NCBI RefSeq assembly: GCF_901709675.1
Contig: NC_051088.1
Span: 20,560,693 to 20,624,692, forward strand
Source of the DNA: Syngnathus acus
Lineage: Eukaryota > Chordata > Actinopteri > Syngnathiformes > Syngnathidae
DNA length: 64,000 nucleotides
Direction of reading: 5' to 3'
A program made the translations under genes and the position numbers. The notes below the pieces were generated by a model. The model was not told the origin of the DNA, made no database searches, and saw only the letters and a list, made by a program, of their open reading frames with translations. Shown piece by piece: positions 36,746-50,054 of this stretch; the first letter of the stretch is position 1; each line of letters starts with the position of its first letter.

Positions 36746-38040
36746 GCCTCTGCTTCCGACAATATAGGACATGTATTTGACTAACAAAGCCAACTGTGCT
36801 TTTTTAAAGTAATGTCTGAAACCCAGCAGACAATGTAGCTGTAGACTGACACACAGAGTCCTACAATGTATGCCAGGTCCAGAAATTACCCAAATGTTTC
36901 CCTCAATTGCATGAGCATTGGCATCCAGTTGTGTATTCAAACCTTCCATATGTTGACCAGCAGCCACAGAAAGTAGAACAACCTGGAACCATCTTGGAAA
37001 GGATCTGGAGGGTTGTGGTGCCCAATGGAGACCCAGTAGCCAGATGTAGCTGCTGCCAGCCCCACAGGATCTACACTGACTACTGAGCAAGCATGGGGTA
37101 TCCCAAGAATGGGGGGGGGGGGGGGGGGTCAACCTCCACCCACAAATGATGAGAACCATGGCATGCTGGAGCTCCATTGGTTGTCAAAGGGAGGCGGTTG
37201 CTGCTACTTGTGTTCACCTGAGAAGCTACAACAGAACACGATGAGCAACTGTAATTATGGGAAAATGAAGCTTCATGAACCAGTTGTTGTATTCTTTGAC
37301 TCCTCTAGATGGGAATGTTGGTTTAAAGTGAGGGTTTAAAAAAAATGCTAAGTCTGTGGGCTTTCAGCTCTTTGGTGAACAGAGACTGTCATTTAGAGGT
37401 CTAAGTAAACAACAATGGGTTCATGAATCACCTTGAAGCTTCATTTGCCCATCATTAGTAATTACTCCCTGTACAGTACTTTAAGTACTATAGGACATCC
37501 TATTGTGTTCAGGTTAATTACAATACATACATATACAATACAACTTTATTCATATAAAGCATTTCACAACAGCTGGAGCTGTAACAAAACACTTTGCATT
37601 TAACAATCGGGACAACCACAAAGACAGTGAAAACAGTAAATTAGATCACAAATACAGTATTAATATTTAAATACAGAACTAGAAAAATAATAAAGTCAAT
37701 CGAAAGCCAAAGATGTAATTGAATTGACGCATGAGGCACAGGCAGTGGAGTTTTGGCATTTCTTTCCTGGTGCATTTTTAATTTGAAGCCTTTCTGGTAT
37801 CCTGGTGAAAAGGCACAAAGGAGACAATTTTAAGCATGGCAAATATACATTTTCAGGAATGTAAGCTACTTCATTTTGCACCCACATAACACAGTGACAA
37901 TGCGGGGAAGGGTGCACTCCACACCAAATATGTAGCTGCAATAGCTCTTAAAATATTATCCAATTTCCTCCACCTATATCTATTTGTAAAATATGGCAGT
38001 GATCCAGACAAGAGGTATGTGAACTCTGCTTGACCCACAC
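36746..38040. other. Intergenic, repeat fragments
   Basis: No gene is recognised. A long G run is at about 37111-37128. The segments at about 37238-37282 and 37408-37460 are inverted relatives (TTCATGAAGCTTCATTT type), and the second is a direct relative of about 27265-27345, which suggests ends of an unclassified mobile element. Confidence 0.5.
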
Positions 38041-38580
38041 ACACACACACAATTAAATCCTCACCAGCTAACAATGTCTCACTGTGTCCCTTCGAGGTAC
38101 ACAGACAGTGAGAGATGGAATGCGAGAAGAAACCAGTCGAGTGATCCGAGACCTTCTTCCTTCCTTCCTGTAACTGCCATCTTCAACCCACCTACACCAG
38201 TGCCTCAGCCTTGGCAAGAAACAAACAAGTGGTTCTGACTGCTAATTCTAACATGGACAATTGTCTGCTCGCCTGTTCCATGATCACAAAAGATTAACTT
38301 GAACTAGACGACACACACACAATTAAATCCTCACCAGCTAACAATGTCTCACTGTGTCCCTTCGAGGTACACAGACAGTGAGAGATGGAATGCGAGAAGA
38401 AACCAGTCGAGTGATCCGAGACCTTCTTCCTTCCTTCCTGTAACTGCCATCTTCAACCCACCTACACCAGTGCCTCAGCCTTGGCAAGAAACAAACAAGT
38501 GGTTCTGACTGCTAATTCTAACATGGACAATTGTCTGCTCGCCTGTTCCATGATCACAAAAGATTAACTTGAACTAGACG
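38041..38580 (+). repeat. Perfect tandem duplication, 2 x 270 bp
   Basis: Copy 1 is 38041-38310 and copy 2 is 38311-38580. I compared them block by block and found no difference. Each begins with a short AC repeat and AATTAAATCC and ends GAACTAGACG. The unit shows no coding potential. Confidence 0.97.
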
Positions 38581-41280
38581 AAACAGCTATGCACAAATGC
38601 AAACACGTGCGCGCAAGCACACTGTCCACTCACACATTAATTGCAAATACCGTCCTTGTGATTGGCTGTAGCATAGCCAATGGAAATGCTTGTAGCTGCC
38701 CATTCACAAATAAACTTGGGTAATGTGATAAAAATCGACATTCTAAAATCACAATGTCTTTACTGATAGAAATCAGTAGAGAATTTATCATTTTAAATTG
38801 CCTGATCTGTTACTGATATTTATGATTAATTACTACAGTAGTTGTTGTTAAAGGGACAGAGATCACACTTTGCAAACCGGCCACCAATTTCTTCAGGGGT
38901 GGTGCAAGCAAAAGGTTATCACAAATGATTTGTAGTATTTCCTTAAGTGATGGAGTGCATTGCATTTTTTCATTGATACAGAGAATTAGTGAGCTGATGA
39001 TAGTTTCCTTTGCCCCTTGCCAAGGAAACGTGTGCAGCAAATAGGAACCAACACGGCTCACCCTCGACCAAAATTAGGTGTTGCCTCAGTTGGAGAATGT
39101 ACTGTGAAACATCCTAGCAGAAATTGGTGCTACCCGTTTCCATGGAAACGGCTCGCAATTAGCACAAAGTGTTGTTCAGGGGAAAAAAAGGGGAGAGAAA
39201 TACACGGTGCAGCCTAGATGCATGTGCAAGTGTGTGGGATGCTGGCCTGCTTTCAAGACATGAGCACTAATGGAAGGTGGATGTAGACTGGAAGAGAGGC
39301 TCGTGCAGATGTCAAGGTGCTCGTTGGCTTTGTCGAAATCAGATGGAACTTTGTACTTTTCCCCTAACGTGCAGTGTTGTGTGTTTGTTTAGCTGGTTCA
39401 TGCTGCTTTACAGTGCACTTCAAAAACAAAAGGGGCATCTGTTGCATGTGACATTGACATTGCTCCAATTCGGGAAAAGATGCCAAGAGGGCACGCTTTC
39501 GAAATCCAATTAAAAAAATAAAAATAATTAAAAAAACAAGCTAACCAGTATTGATTTTAAGATTTGCTCTTGGATTGTTTGCACAAGTATGTACAGCTTT
39601 GTCGACCTCACTAACATTCCTGAGTTTTTATTCTGAAATTTGAATGACTGAGTCTGAAAAGTGAGCATCGCTGTGATGCAACCTTCCTCCTTGCTTGGGT
39701 CGAAAACAATTCGTACTTGTAGGCGGCAAAAAAAAATGCTTGCCATCATTTCCACAGAATATGGACAGATTTGTACGTAACACGCCTACACAATTGGCGC
39801 AATTTCCTGCTCTTCAATGCGGCAGCTAGTAGCCGAGAGTGCCCAGGTGCACATACGCTGAGAGCAATTATGGAGATATTGTCGAAAAAAAAAACATTTT
39901 AGCGGCGTAATCTGACAGTTGGTTGATGACAGTAATTGTGATTAACAAGTGGGCGATTACAGTTCTGACGCAAACAGAGCAACGCAGAAGACACTTATGC
40001 AAAACACCCATGACATTTAATACCAGATGCTTCCTTTATGTGTTGAGAACATTTAATGATCTTATAATTTAATCAATGACTAGAGTGATAGTGTAAAGCC
40101 GAAACATTCCACATCACTCCAAACGCATAAATTTAAAGAATTATGTCACAGCTTCTTTTGTGTTAGACGTTTTCACAAAGCCCCCATAGTGTCTACAAAA
40201 AGAACTGAAAATGGTCAGCTTCTAACAACAGTCTTCTGCATACCAACAACTTTTACTTTTGAATCCAAAGGTCCTAAAAAAAAATGCAAATGCAGAAGTC
40301 ATTTGACTAGTTTCTCCTGATCAAATGCATCAGCTGGTAGCTTATGAGCATCATGTGAGACGGCATCATGTCAGGAGCTCCAGTAATGCAGTTAACTCAA
40401 AGAGGAAGGCCAGGAATGTATCCTAAACTCAACCCCTTGTCCCCCCCACGCCCTCCCAGTCATGGGATCTCCGCTGGGTAATCGCATACCAAATACAAGA
40501 AGAATTTGGACCTCTCTCTCCTCCCGAGCAGACAGGGGCTAACCCCTGTCCCCGAGCTTCCCCTCTTTAAAGTCAAGCGAGTGCTCTGGAAACAACACCC
40601 AACAGTGAAAATAATAAACAATAAAAACATACAACTTCTTAATTTATAGATTATAATATCTTGAAATCAATTTATGTGCCAGCCCTGGATAAAAAAAATA
40701 AAATAAAAATAAAAAAACATGTAAAATGTAACCAACAACTTTTGGCCATTTCAATAATTTTACAATCAATACGGCCGCATTGAGCACTATTGATGATTTT
40801 CAGCTGACAATATTAAGTGTAATTTTAAAAAAAACAGATATAAATCCCATATGAATTCAAATCACTAAAATAATTATTTTGCTTTGTTCCCGATAAATGG
40901 CAACAAAACATTATCAACAGAACATTTAAAATGTCACGCAGGAAATTACGGAGAGATTTTCGTAGGGGCAGGGCAGACTCAACAGGTAGTCTAAAGGTTA
41001 TTTATGACTCAAATTGTTCTTTCTTGCATAAAAAAAATGACAATACATTTCCGTTTTCCCGAATTTCCGTACGTGTGCGCCCTCGTGAGTTTGTGCGTGT
41101 GGCTTGGGACCACACACTTTGCGCACACCCTCCCCCAATGAGACCCCCCCCCCCCCCACACACACACACACACACACATGCACTTGGCCCACACACAAGC
41201 TAACGATTTCAAGCATTTTAAGTAAACATAAAAGCACAACATCGAAAAGATAACTGAGATATGTCATATGCAATTTGAGC
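38581..41280. other. Intergenic, no gene seen
   Basis: Mostly unique-looking AT-rich DNA with a short CA tract near 41157-41178. No exon-like conserved frame is recognised. Confidence 0.55.
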
Positions 41281-41760
41281 AACTAAACGACGACTGAGCG
41301 CTGTATTTTTCTCCTCCACGCACGGAGCAACGTTGGTCTCCACAGTCACCGCATGGTCGAGACACAGCGTGGCCGAGTTAGTGAAGGTCGGCTTCAGCCG
41401 AGGTTGGACGGCTGAACCGTGGGCGTGCAGGGAGCAGAAATCAACAACAAAGAAATGATTTGATTCCCTTCCATTGCGGATTGTCGAGTTGTGCAATCCT
41501 CGCGCGACGCGTGCGGTCGACGGAAAGATGCGGAGGAACGAAACAAAGTGTTCAAACTTCTCTACCCGCGGTGACTCTTTTCCCCGTTTGCCGTGTCTGT
41601 CTGCGTGAGTGTGCGATCAACACTTACCGATGTTGTTGTCCGCGTGTCCTGGTGAAGGAGTGCGTGTGTGCTGCTTCCATGTAACCGCAGGGATTCTTCA
41701 GCTGCTGCCTACTTGGTGCACAAACTGCGGTGTGAGGACCTCCCGTGGGCCCGGAGTGAA
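41281..41760. promoter_or_regulatory. CpG-rich promoter-like patch with minus-strand splice donor
   Basis: The segment is clearly richer in CG dinucleotides (GCGCGACGCGTGCGG, CCGCGGTGA and others) than its AT-rich surroundings. On the minus strand a strong donor CG/GTAAGTG has its exon edge at 41628. A short frame there begins MEAAHTHSFTRTRGQQ, which I do not recognise. It could be the first exon and promoter of an unlisted or non-coding gene; nothing downstream confirms it. Confidence 0.3.
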
Positions 41761-42890
41761 ATAAACTGCACGTTCTTAAATAAGCTTTTCTCAAATGTTT
41801 ACCTTGATGATTCGTCTTCAAACTTTTAAAGATCAATACCCAACTTAAAAATATACTTTACGCACTCCCATCACATCAATAGATACGCCACAAACTATGT
41901 TCACTCAAAGGAGAGCCAAGAGAATATTAACATTGATAATAACGGACAATATCAAATATAAGTACACCATTTTTTTTAACTGTTTTTATCTTTGAAGTTG
42001 TAGTTTGGAGTAGCACGTACACACAGAAAACCGTGTACTAATTTAGTGAGCCAAATTTTGACAGATCACACCACAATGCAGTAAAGCCTCTTAAGACATC
42101 AAAAACATATCGTTAAATCACATTGGCGGTGTCAATCAAGTGTTAGCATTATATTCTTTGCAAGGCTAATGTTTTACCAAATGCAACATGTGACTAGGCC
42201 ATAATGTAAATGAATGACCACACAACATAAAGAATCAAAGAAGTCGTTGCCAAGAAACTGTGTGCCTGTTTTGATGTTTTACAAAAGCATATAGCATAAA
42301 AAAAATCCTAAATTTGGAAATTGCTGCTCTAGAGTGTTATAATGAGCAGGTGCAATACCCAATCTTCCATATGGGGACTGGATAAGAAACCCCTCCCACA
42401 ACATTAATACGACATTTTACAGAATCCATGCACATGACACAAACGGCGGCTGCAGATTGGCGTCCGCCCCATCCTAATTTTCCCACCTTCACATACGCTC
42501 AAACTAAATGAATGAATCCTGCAGCAGCACTGCCGCAAAGATGCTTTTGTTAATTGAACAGACAACAGGCTGTCTGCAGTGCAACCTGCTCTCTCTCTCT
42601 CCCTCGCTCTCTCGCTCTCACTCTGCAGTGACACACAAGGCATATAAATGGGCACATAGATGTACCGAATGCTTACCAGGTGTCATTGAGGCTCCTAAAA
42701 GCCCCAGGCAACCCACCCACAGACGCCGCCACATTGGGCTCTCCTTTTTCCGCCATCCCCTCACACTCTTGGCTTTCTTCCTTTCCTGCCTTTGCTTCCA
42801 AGCTTCTCACCACACTGATCTTTTGATGCTTCCGACCACTCCACTGATCAATGGACACGCAGAAAAGAGAGCTGGGTTGCCTCCACCTAT

Positions 42891-42946
<56 letters not shown>

Positions 42947-43094
42947 CACCAGGAGAACAGGCTTCCAACCCACACACTACCACTCTTCAGGGCGCTCAGC
43001 CTCCATCATATCTCATCATTTAACCACTGCATACGCCTACCCATTTGAAAATGCGCACACACACACACGCACGCACGCACACACACACACACAA

Positions 43095-43126
<32 letters not shown>

Positions 43127-43290
43127 CCCTCATGCCCATACGCACATACATACATTACCTGCTGTTCTCGGAATTAGCAAAACCACCTGTTAGCAGTCAT
43201 AGCACATGGTTGAATGGGTGGCTTCTGGCCAACTTTGGTCTACACTATATATACTATCATTGTTTTTTAGTGCATATATTATCATTATTC
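41761..43290. other. Intergenic with GT and CA microsatellites
   Basis: A (GT)n tract is at 42894-42944, and an impure (CA)n tract with CGCA units at 43054-43126. The two complementary tracts lie about 110 bases apart. Other sequence is unremarkable. Confidence 0.7.
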
Positions 43291-43625
43291 ATCCTTCCAT
43301 CCATTATCTGTACCACTTGTCCCCACAGGGGTCGCGGGTGTGCTAGAGCCTATCCCAGCTGTCATCGGGCAGTGGGCGGCAGTTGCCAGCCAATGGCAGG
43401 GCACACAGAAACAAACAACCATCTGCACTTGCACTCACACCTAGGGGCAATTTGGAGTGCTTAATCGCTTACCAAGGATGTTCTTGGGATGTGGGACGAA
43501 ACTGGAGGACCTGGAGAAAACCCACGCAGGCACAGGGAGAACATGCAAACTCCACACAGGGAGGGCCGGAGGTGGAATCGAACCCGCACCCTCCGAACTG
43601 TGAGGCGGGTGTGCTAACCAGTGCC
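43291..43625 (-). mobile_element. tRNA-derived SINE, full-length-like copy
   Basis: In minus-strand orientation it starts with a tRNA-like head (GGTTAGCAC box A; GGTTCGATTCC box B), then the body with GAGTTTGCATGTTCTCCCTG, TGCCTGCGTGGGTTTTCTCC and AGCTGGGATAGGCTC, and ends with a GGATGGA tail. The same family occurs at 46.6 and 60.0 kb. Confidence 0.75.
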
Positions 43626-46605
43626 TATTATTATTAATTATTATAAGATCCAGAAGATCAGAAATGATGGTTTCTTAGTGTTGGGCTGTTATTAAGGCAG
43701 CACTTCATTAGATACGCAAATGCAGACCGAAGTGAACAAAAGCAAGGAGAGACTGAAGAGCTTTCAGTTTGGTGGCAAGCCGGTGTTGTGCGTGGGTGTT
43801 TGTGTGCTGAAAACCATTCGATGTTTCAAGTATCAGATCTCCATCATGCTGAATATTAAATACAACTTCCATAATGAACTTCCCCTTACGTTGGCAACAT
43901 TGAAGCCAAGTTTCTGTTCTTGTTCACTTGCATCGCTGACACACATCAAAATAAAAGCAGCGCAATTCATATTTGCAGATTCTCACCTACAGAGCTCAAA
44001 TAATTTATAAAGGTTAATATGGGGCCAGCACATAAAAAACAATGTGGTTGAAAAATATAAAATTCTTCATGCAAACAAAAAAAGAATTTAGAGCCGGAAA
44101 ATCCAATCAGCAAGGAAAAAAACAGTTACAGGGGCGGCATGCAGAAAAGCAAAAAGATAAATGTGCCACGCTTGTTTAGCACTTTGAAATGAAAGGTTAT
44201 TAGTTACTCCCTGTGAACTCCCTCACTGTGGCACACCACAAAGTACGTACATTAAGAGCGTCAGAACCAGTGAATGTGGCAGAACTCAGTAGCACGCCTC
44301 TCACCCAGCAGGCAGGTTAGGAGTGGGGTGATATGTTTGTCCTTTGTTTGCTCTCTTTGTTTCTTTAATGAATTGTGTCAGGCCACAGTTGTTGGCAGAC
44401 AGTCATGGAATAAAGACGTGTTCCTCACTTGTATCTTTTTGAAAGACATTTCCAAATGTCCTTAAAGTTGTCAAATGACTGTACCCCACCTCTCGCAAAA
44501 AAATATAACACTATACTGGACCCTGAAACATAGTGCGAAGCCAGTGAGTGCGATTTAAGCTATTCATGTTGTAAATAAATTTAGAATTAATTTGGGGGTG
44601 TTATTTTTTAACTAGACTTTGAATAGCGCTGCTCTCTGCTGATCTTTTTATTGTTAGGGATGGTTGGATTGTGATGAGAAACGATAACTACAGAACGTTC
44701 ACATTGTGAGACAGTGTCAACAAGAAATTAATCAGCAGTGTGACAGAAACAAGCTCTTCCATAAAACATTGAGACTTTCTATAAAGTGATATCATGGATT
44801 GCAGTCAAATAAATATTAACATAGGCCTTGAGGAGTACAAAGGAATAAAAAAGGGATTTGCTTTAATGCAGCTATGGTATGTTACAGTGAAAACAGAAGC
44901 ATAGAAGATGATGAAGTCACCAGCAAGCGCTTCGACCAAAGATTTCTTTTCTGTATTTTGTGTAATTTTTGTGTCATGTCAGTTCCTAGGTTACTGGTCA
45001 GATTGTTGCTATGGAATGTGCAGTGGCACAAACGGAGCAGAGAACCAGAAACTCAAATGACCCTTGCTCCCCTATTCTCTCTGTCTTCTCATCACCAAGT
45101 CCAACTTAGTTTTGGTTCCATGCTCTCTCGTTGTTTCACCTGTCATATTTTTTTATTCTCTTTCTTCATTTTCAAGTAGGTCTTTTACTTGTACATAAAT
45201 AAAACACACCACACACATGCGTGCACGCGCATTCAGCACAGCAGCAGTAGTGTGAGAACCTGTGCTTTTGTAACCTCCAAGTGAAGCTGGTGAGAGGCCA
45301 AGAAGCCAACACAGACTCAGGAGGCCAAATGCAAATAGCAAAGAAGCCGCTTGACATCAAAGATCCTCTCTTGCATACCTCCACTCTGCTCGACATGCAT
45401 GAACAGCCTTTGCGTCCACATACAATTTGCATGCTTGTGTAGGTGTGTAAGCATGCCAGTGCTTAAGGTGTGTACATACTTGTGCGTGCATGTAGTAGGT
45501 GTGTGTGCTTCTATGAAGGGAAATAAACTGCATGATTGTGGGGGTTTGGGAAAAGTACTCATTTGTTCATAATTTAAAATAATTTATACTTCAGGCTTTT
45601 CAGTCACATCGCGCAAAAAGTACATCAATGCTGACAATGGAGATATTTCAAATGTGTTCTTAAATAAATCCATCCTTTGAAACAATAAAACCAAATAAGA
45701 GAGAATAAAATCTAGAGAAGCCTTATCACAGCCTATTCTGGTGTTGCATCTTAACAGAGTAAATCATCAAAAATATAATAACAATTTTCTCCTCCATCAC
45801 CTTATTGTGGTAGGGGTTTGTGTGTTCCAATGATCTTAGGAGACAACTTGTCAAACAGGTCCGAGGTGAGGCACCAGAAAAAGCTTGTCAAAGATATTTA
45901 GAGGCACCTTTGCACCACAGACTAATTTCTGAGCCAGGATGAATTTGATGTGTGATATTAAGTGTTTCTGTGTTCAGCTTGTGCACTTAGAGAAGCACAG
46001 ATACACACATGGGGTGCGTGGGCGCATTCTGGCAAAGCTCAACTACACTGCCGCAAAAACATTTCATATCATGACACTGAGAACATCCTAAGTCCATTAC
46101 ACAGTCGCGCCTGTTCTGTTTGCATTCTCTACAAGATGGGTGTTCAGAACAAACGGACCATCCTGTTTGTGGTAACCTTGAAAATCTGAAGGCTAAATCC
46201 GCTAATCCTCTTTTATTGGAAGAAAGTAATTTTTATTGAACTTTCATATACTTGTTTCCCTTGCTAGTGTAGGCAAATAGTCTGCATTCCTGCGCTCGCA
46301 CACACACACATACATACACACACACTACTGAATTGCTTTTAAGTGTGAAATAAATCATCGTTCCAGACAATATCTTTGTCAAACAAACCAGCCTTGACAA
46401 CCAGACGCTGGCAGATTTGCAATAGCCATGACAACAGTCAATTCTGAATGCTGCTGATGGTTTTTTTTTTTATGCTGTACAAAAACTGGTTAGACAATAA
46501 TTGCTTATAAAATTGTGGAAGAGGGGAGGAATTGATGAATAAAAACAAAGAACAGAGCATTTTAATGTAATTATGCACAAATGTGCTAGTGGCAAAAGGA
46601 TATCT
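43626..46605. other. Intergenic, no gene seen
   Basis: AT-rich DNA with scattered short CA/TG stretches. None of the open frames has recognisable protein content. Confidence 0.55.
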
Positions 46606-46918
46606 ATCCATCCATCCATTTTCTGAACTGCTTGTCCTCACAACACGGGCGTGCTGGAAACTATCCCAGCTAACTTCAGGCAGCTCCTTGAATTGGTTGC
46701 CAGTCAATCGCAGGGCACACGAAACCATTCTTTCGAGCAATTTGGCGCGCTCAATTGGCTTACCATGCAGGTTTTTGGGATGTGTTAGGAAATCAGAGTA
46801 CCCAGATGAAACCCACGCAAGCACAGGGAGAACATGCAGACTCCTCACAGTAAGGCCGTAGGCGGAATCGAATCCACAACCTCTGTACTGTGAGGTGGAC
46901 GTGCGAACCAGTCGACCA
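46606..46918 (-). mobile_element. tRNA-derived SINE copy
   Basis: Same family and orientation as the copy at 43.3 kb: an ATCCATCCATCC end on the plus strand, then AGCTGGGATAG in reverse, and a head with box B (GATTCGATTCC on the minus strand). It is more diverged, with a shortened middle. Confidence 0.7.
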
Positions 46919-47024
46919 ACACAGGAAACAGAACTGCAGTGATTTCAAAACAAGAGGGGATATCAAATGACTCGCAACAGAATCTAAAATTGCTCATAAG
47001 TAAAAATTTATCTTTATCTGCTGA

Positions 47025-47285
47025 GCCCCTTGGATGCAGGCCCAGCCTTCGGGCATCCCACCTCCAGGCCTGGACCCAGAGGGGGGCCCCGGTGACCCGC
47101 GTCCGGCAAGGGAAAATGGAGTCCATTTATTTTATTCATCAAAAGGTTGTTTTTTTTAGCCATGCTTTATCTGGTCCCTCAACTAGGACCTGTTTGCCAT
47201 GGGTGACCCGGCCAGGGGCATAAAGCTCCAGACAACTTAGCTCCTAGGATTAATGGACCACGCAAACCCTCCACCACTGTCAGGT
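47025..47285 (+). repeat. Likely LINE-derived fragment
   Basis: GC-rich sequence with CCCGGTGACCCGCGTCCGGC, CTGGTCCCTCAACTAGGACC, TGGGTGACCCGGCCAGGGGC and AGCTCCTAGGATTAATGG resembles a segment found in many copies in fish genomes, probably from a non-LTR element. No intact frame is present. Confidence 0.4.
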
Positions 47286-50054
47286 TGACGATTTACGGAG
47301 GGGTGTTTGCCTTGTGTTACTTTATTTAATTGCAGTGTATCTTGTAACATTTGTCTGTTCTTCATTCAAGTACCAAGATCATCATTTTGGGTTTGGCTTT
47401 CAAGAGTCAGAAACTCACTCTTGCGCACGCACGCACACACACGAATCACCCATCACGCACCACTGTTGCCACAGTGATGGCTGAGGAACAAGCATGGGTG
47501 GGTGGTGGTGCCTGGCAGCGATCACTTTAAGGGGCTCTCATTGGCCTCTCCAAGGCTACCCACAATCCTTTGCTGGCTTGCTGCAAGTTAACACCCCTCC
47601 ACCTCCCCTACTGTTTCACCACCTACCAAGATGGCATCATTTGCATTCATTTTGATATTTTGAGATGAGATTTTGTTATTGCTTGTTCCTGTATGAGCAT
47701 ATTCATGACTCGTAAAATGCATTTTGGACCTCGCAGAACATGTAGATATTTATTTTGGTATTTATAGATACTTCTGTAGTATTCACTGTGTAAGGGTGCA
47801 TCGTGAATACAATAGGTTTCGTTTCCATTTTAAAATACACTATATTTTTTCACAGAAATAGAAAACAAGTGTGTTTACCTAGTTCCATCTTTTTTTCTAT
47901 GAATTCAATATCAAGAAGAACTACCGGATGAAACATGCAAATTACAAAAGGGTGACTGATAACGCACGCTGTAAAAACGTTAAAGCAACTAGGCGGTCGA
48001 CCCCCACAGACTTTCACCTCACCATATCTGGCCCTCATTGCAAAGTGCTGGAACACCCCTGACCTACAAAGACTGGGTTAGTGCTCAACATTGAGCTGTT
48101 ATTCACATAACATGCATACAAATGCCAGGGTGTATGTAGTGTGTGTGTGTGTGTCAGAGGGAGTTGTAACCTCAGTCTTCTCAAATGAACATTCTTCCAC
48201 CCCAATGAAACTGTTTAGAACCGCGACTGCACAGTGCATGCAGGTCCATGTGTAAGTAGACTTGCTTGGCTTTATCTTGGACCCAACTGCCAAAACAAGC
48301 TCATTTGTCCAAAACTGGCCAGTGAGAGCCAGCTCTTTATCTCTTTTGTAGCAACGAGTCACTGGTAAATATGTTAGAATAAAAAGCTGAGTTGAATCCC
48401 CCAAGTGACACTGCGCTTGTACTGAAAGCTTTTCTGAGCCAAATGGAGGAGTCGTCCTCTGGTGGTCATTGGAAATAATGCACGCATAAGGCAAAGTTAC
48501 AATTATTATTATTTTTTTTTAATATTTGTTTTTTGTTTGAAGACAAATCAAACCCTTCTTGATTAGTATCATACTAACAGAAACTGTGACATAAGACTTA
48601 AAAAGCGTGGGAAACAGAGGATTGTCATTAACACTTTTCCACAACACTCTCTGCTGAGGATCAACACTTTGCTCCTCCGAGCAAAACACTGATCTGTAAA
48701 CTGATTTGTTGACACCCGTGCTTTTTGATGTTTGACGTGATTAAATGAAAGCATTTGTGAGTCATTCTCACATTAAAGGAGGTTTTATGTGCCACCCATG
48801 AAATTTGATCATGTGTCGCCGCTATACCTAATAGCTCTTGTACTTTTGACTGTGATGACTTCTCGCGTATCATTTTGAAAATGAGATTATTCACAATGCT
48901 TTTGCTCATATTACAGTTTGAGGACAGTTGTTTTCCAAATTATTTAAAAAAAGGTCCCATGACCACTGGAGGGCAGTATAGATCTTGCTCAGTCCCTGGC
49001 TACCCTGTAACGGTATTTATTGGTCATACTGAATCAAACAGCACCTCGGGCAATCCTAGGCTTTCATTTTTAAATTAGCTACCCGAACATTGTTACTCAA
49101 CCTTAGGTTTAGAAATACAATATAAATAAAAGCCAGAATGATAGATTTCAGACTGTAGGGCAGTCTCACTACATATAAAAGAACCAACAAAACAGTCACA
49201 AAAATATATGCTGAAATAGTAATGATCTTGTCTCAATTTACCTATATTTAACAAAGGTTTGCACAAAAATGGGGGCAATCATGTTTGCTCATGCAACAGA
49301 TGTGGACAGTTGATCTACTAACATGCTGCACCCATTGTTGTCTGCCAAACGTTCAAAATGCATTCTGGGAAGATTTGGCTAGGGCAATATGATTTCTCAA
49401 ACCTGACATTTAGTTGTGCCTTTTAATATGGGCAAGTCAAAATATGACTTAGGCCATTATCTTAAAAAAACTGAACACATATAATGACAAAATTTAAGGA
49501 CAACATATTAATATTATACAAACGTAATATTCTGAGGGAAGACATTTAAAAAATATGGAACTCCTCTTCAAGTATTGATAAAGGTTATTCACCCAAGGGA
49601 CAATTTGATATTAAAGAATCTGAGAGACATTAGTGAGCTGCACGTCTTCAGTGTAAATTGCTGTTTAGAAATGACTCATGCATAATAAGTGAAATTATTT
49701 GACTGTGAGAGAACAAGCGTGTACCAACATCACTATCTGTGATCATGCTGGTGAAATGTGTGTGATGAGGAACCCAATCCAATACCCGCTTTGCAAGTGA
49801 AAACCCATTTACCATCTGGTCTGCCTTCAGCAGAAGAGCAATCTAAACTGCCAATCCCTAATTGTCGCGAATAAAACAAAGCACACAGAGAGATCTGCAG
49901 CATCAATGGCTCAGTCATGTAGTTAATAATTTGCTTTTGAGTGATGTGGGTTGTGAGTAATTGTTGGCATATGGTTAATTTCCAACGGAAACACTACCTT
50001 GTCACTATTTATCATTAACATGCTTGCTTGCACAGAGTTTAGTGAATTTGAGTT
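47286..50054. other. Intergenic, no gene seen
   Basis: Mostly AT-rich. The part at about 48345-48410 is a diverged relative of about 27630-27700 in kdm6a intron 13, so at least one unclassified dispersed repeat is present. Confidence 0.5.

Noticed and set aside
38041-38580. The 270-bp duplication as a CRISPR-like or satellite array
   Set aside because: It has only two copies, no spacers, and sits in eukaryotic intergenic DNA.
43045-43464. 139-aa open frame overlapping a CA repeat and a SINE
   Set aside because: It is composed of repeat translation (HTHT) and antisense SINE sequence.
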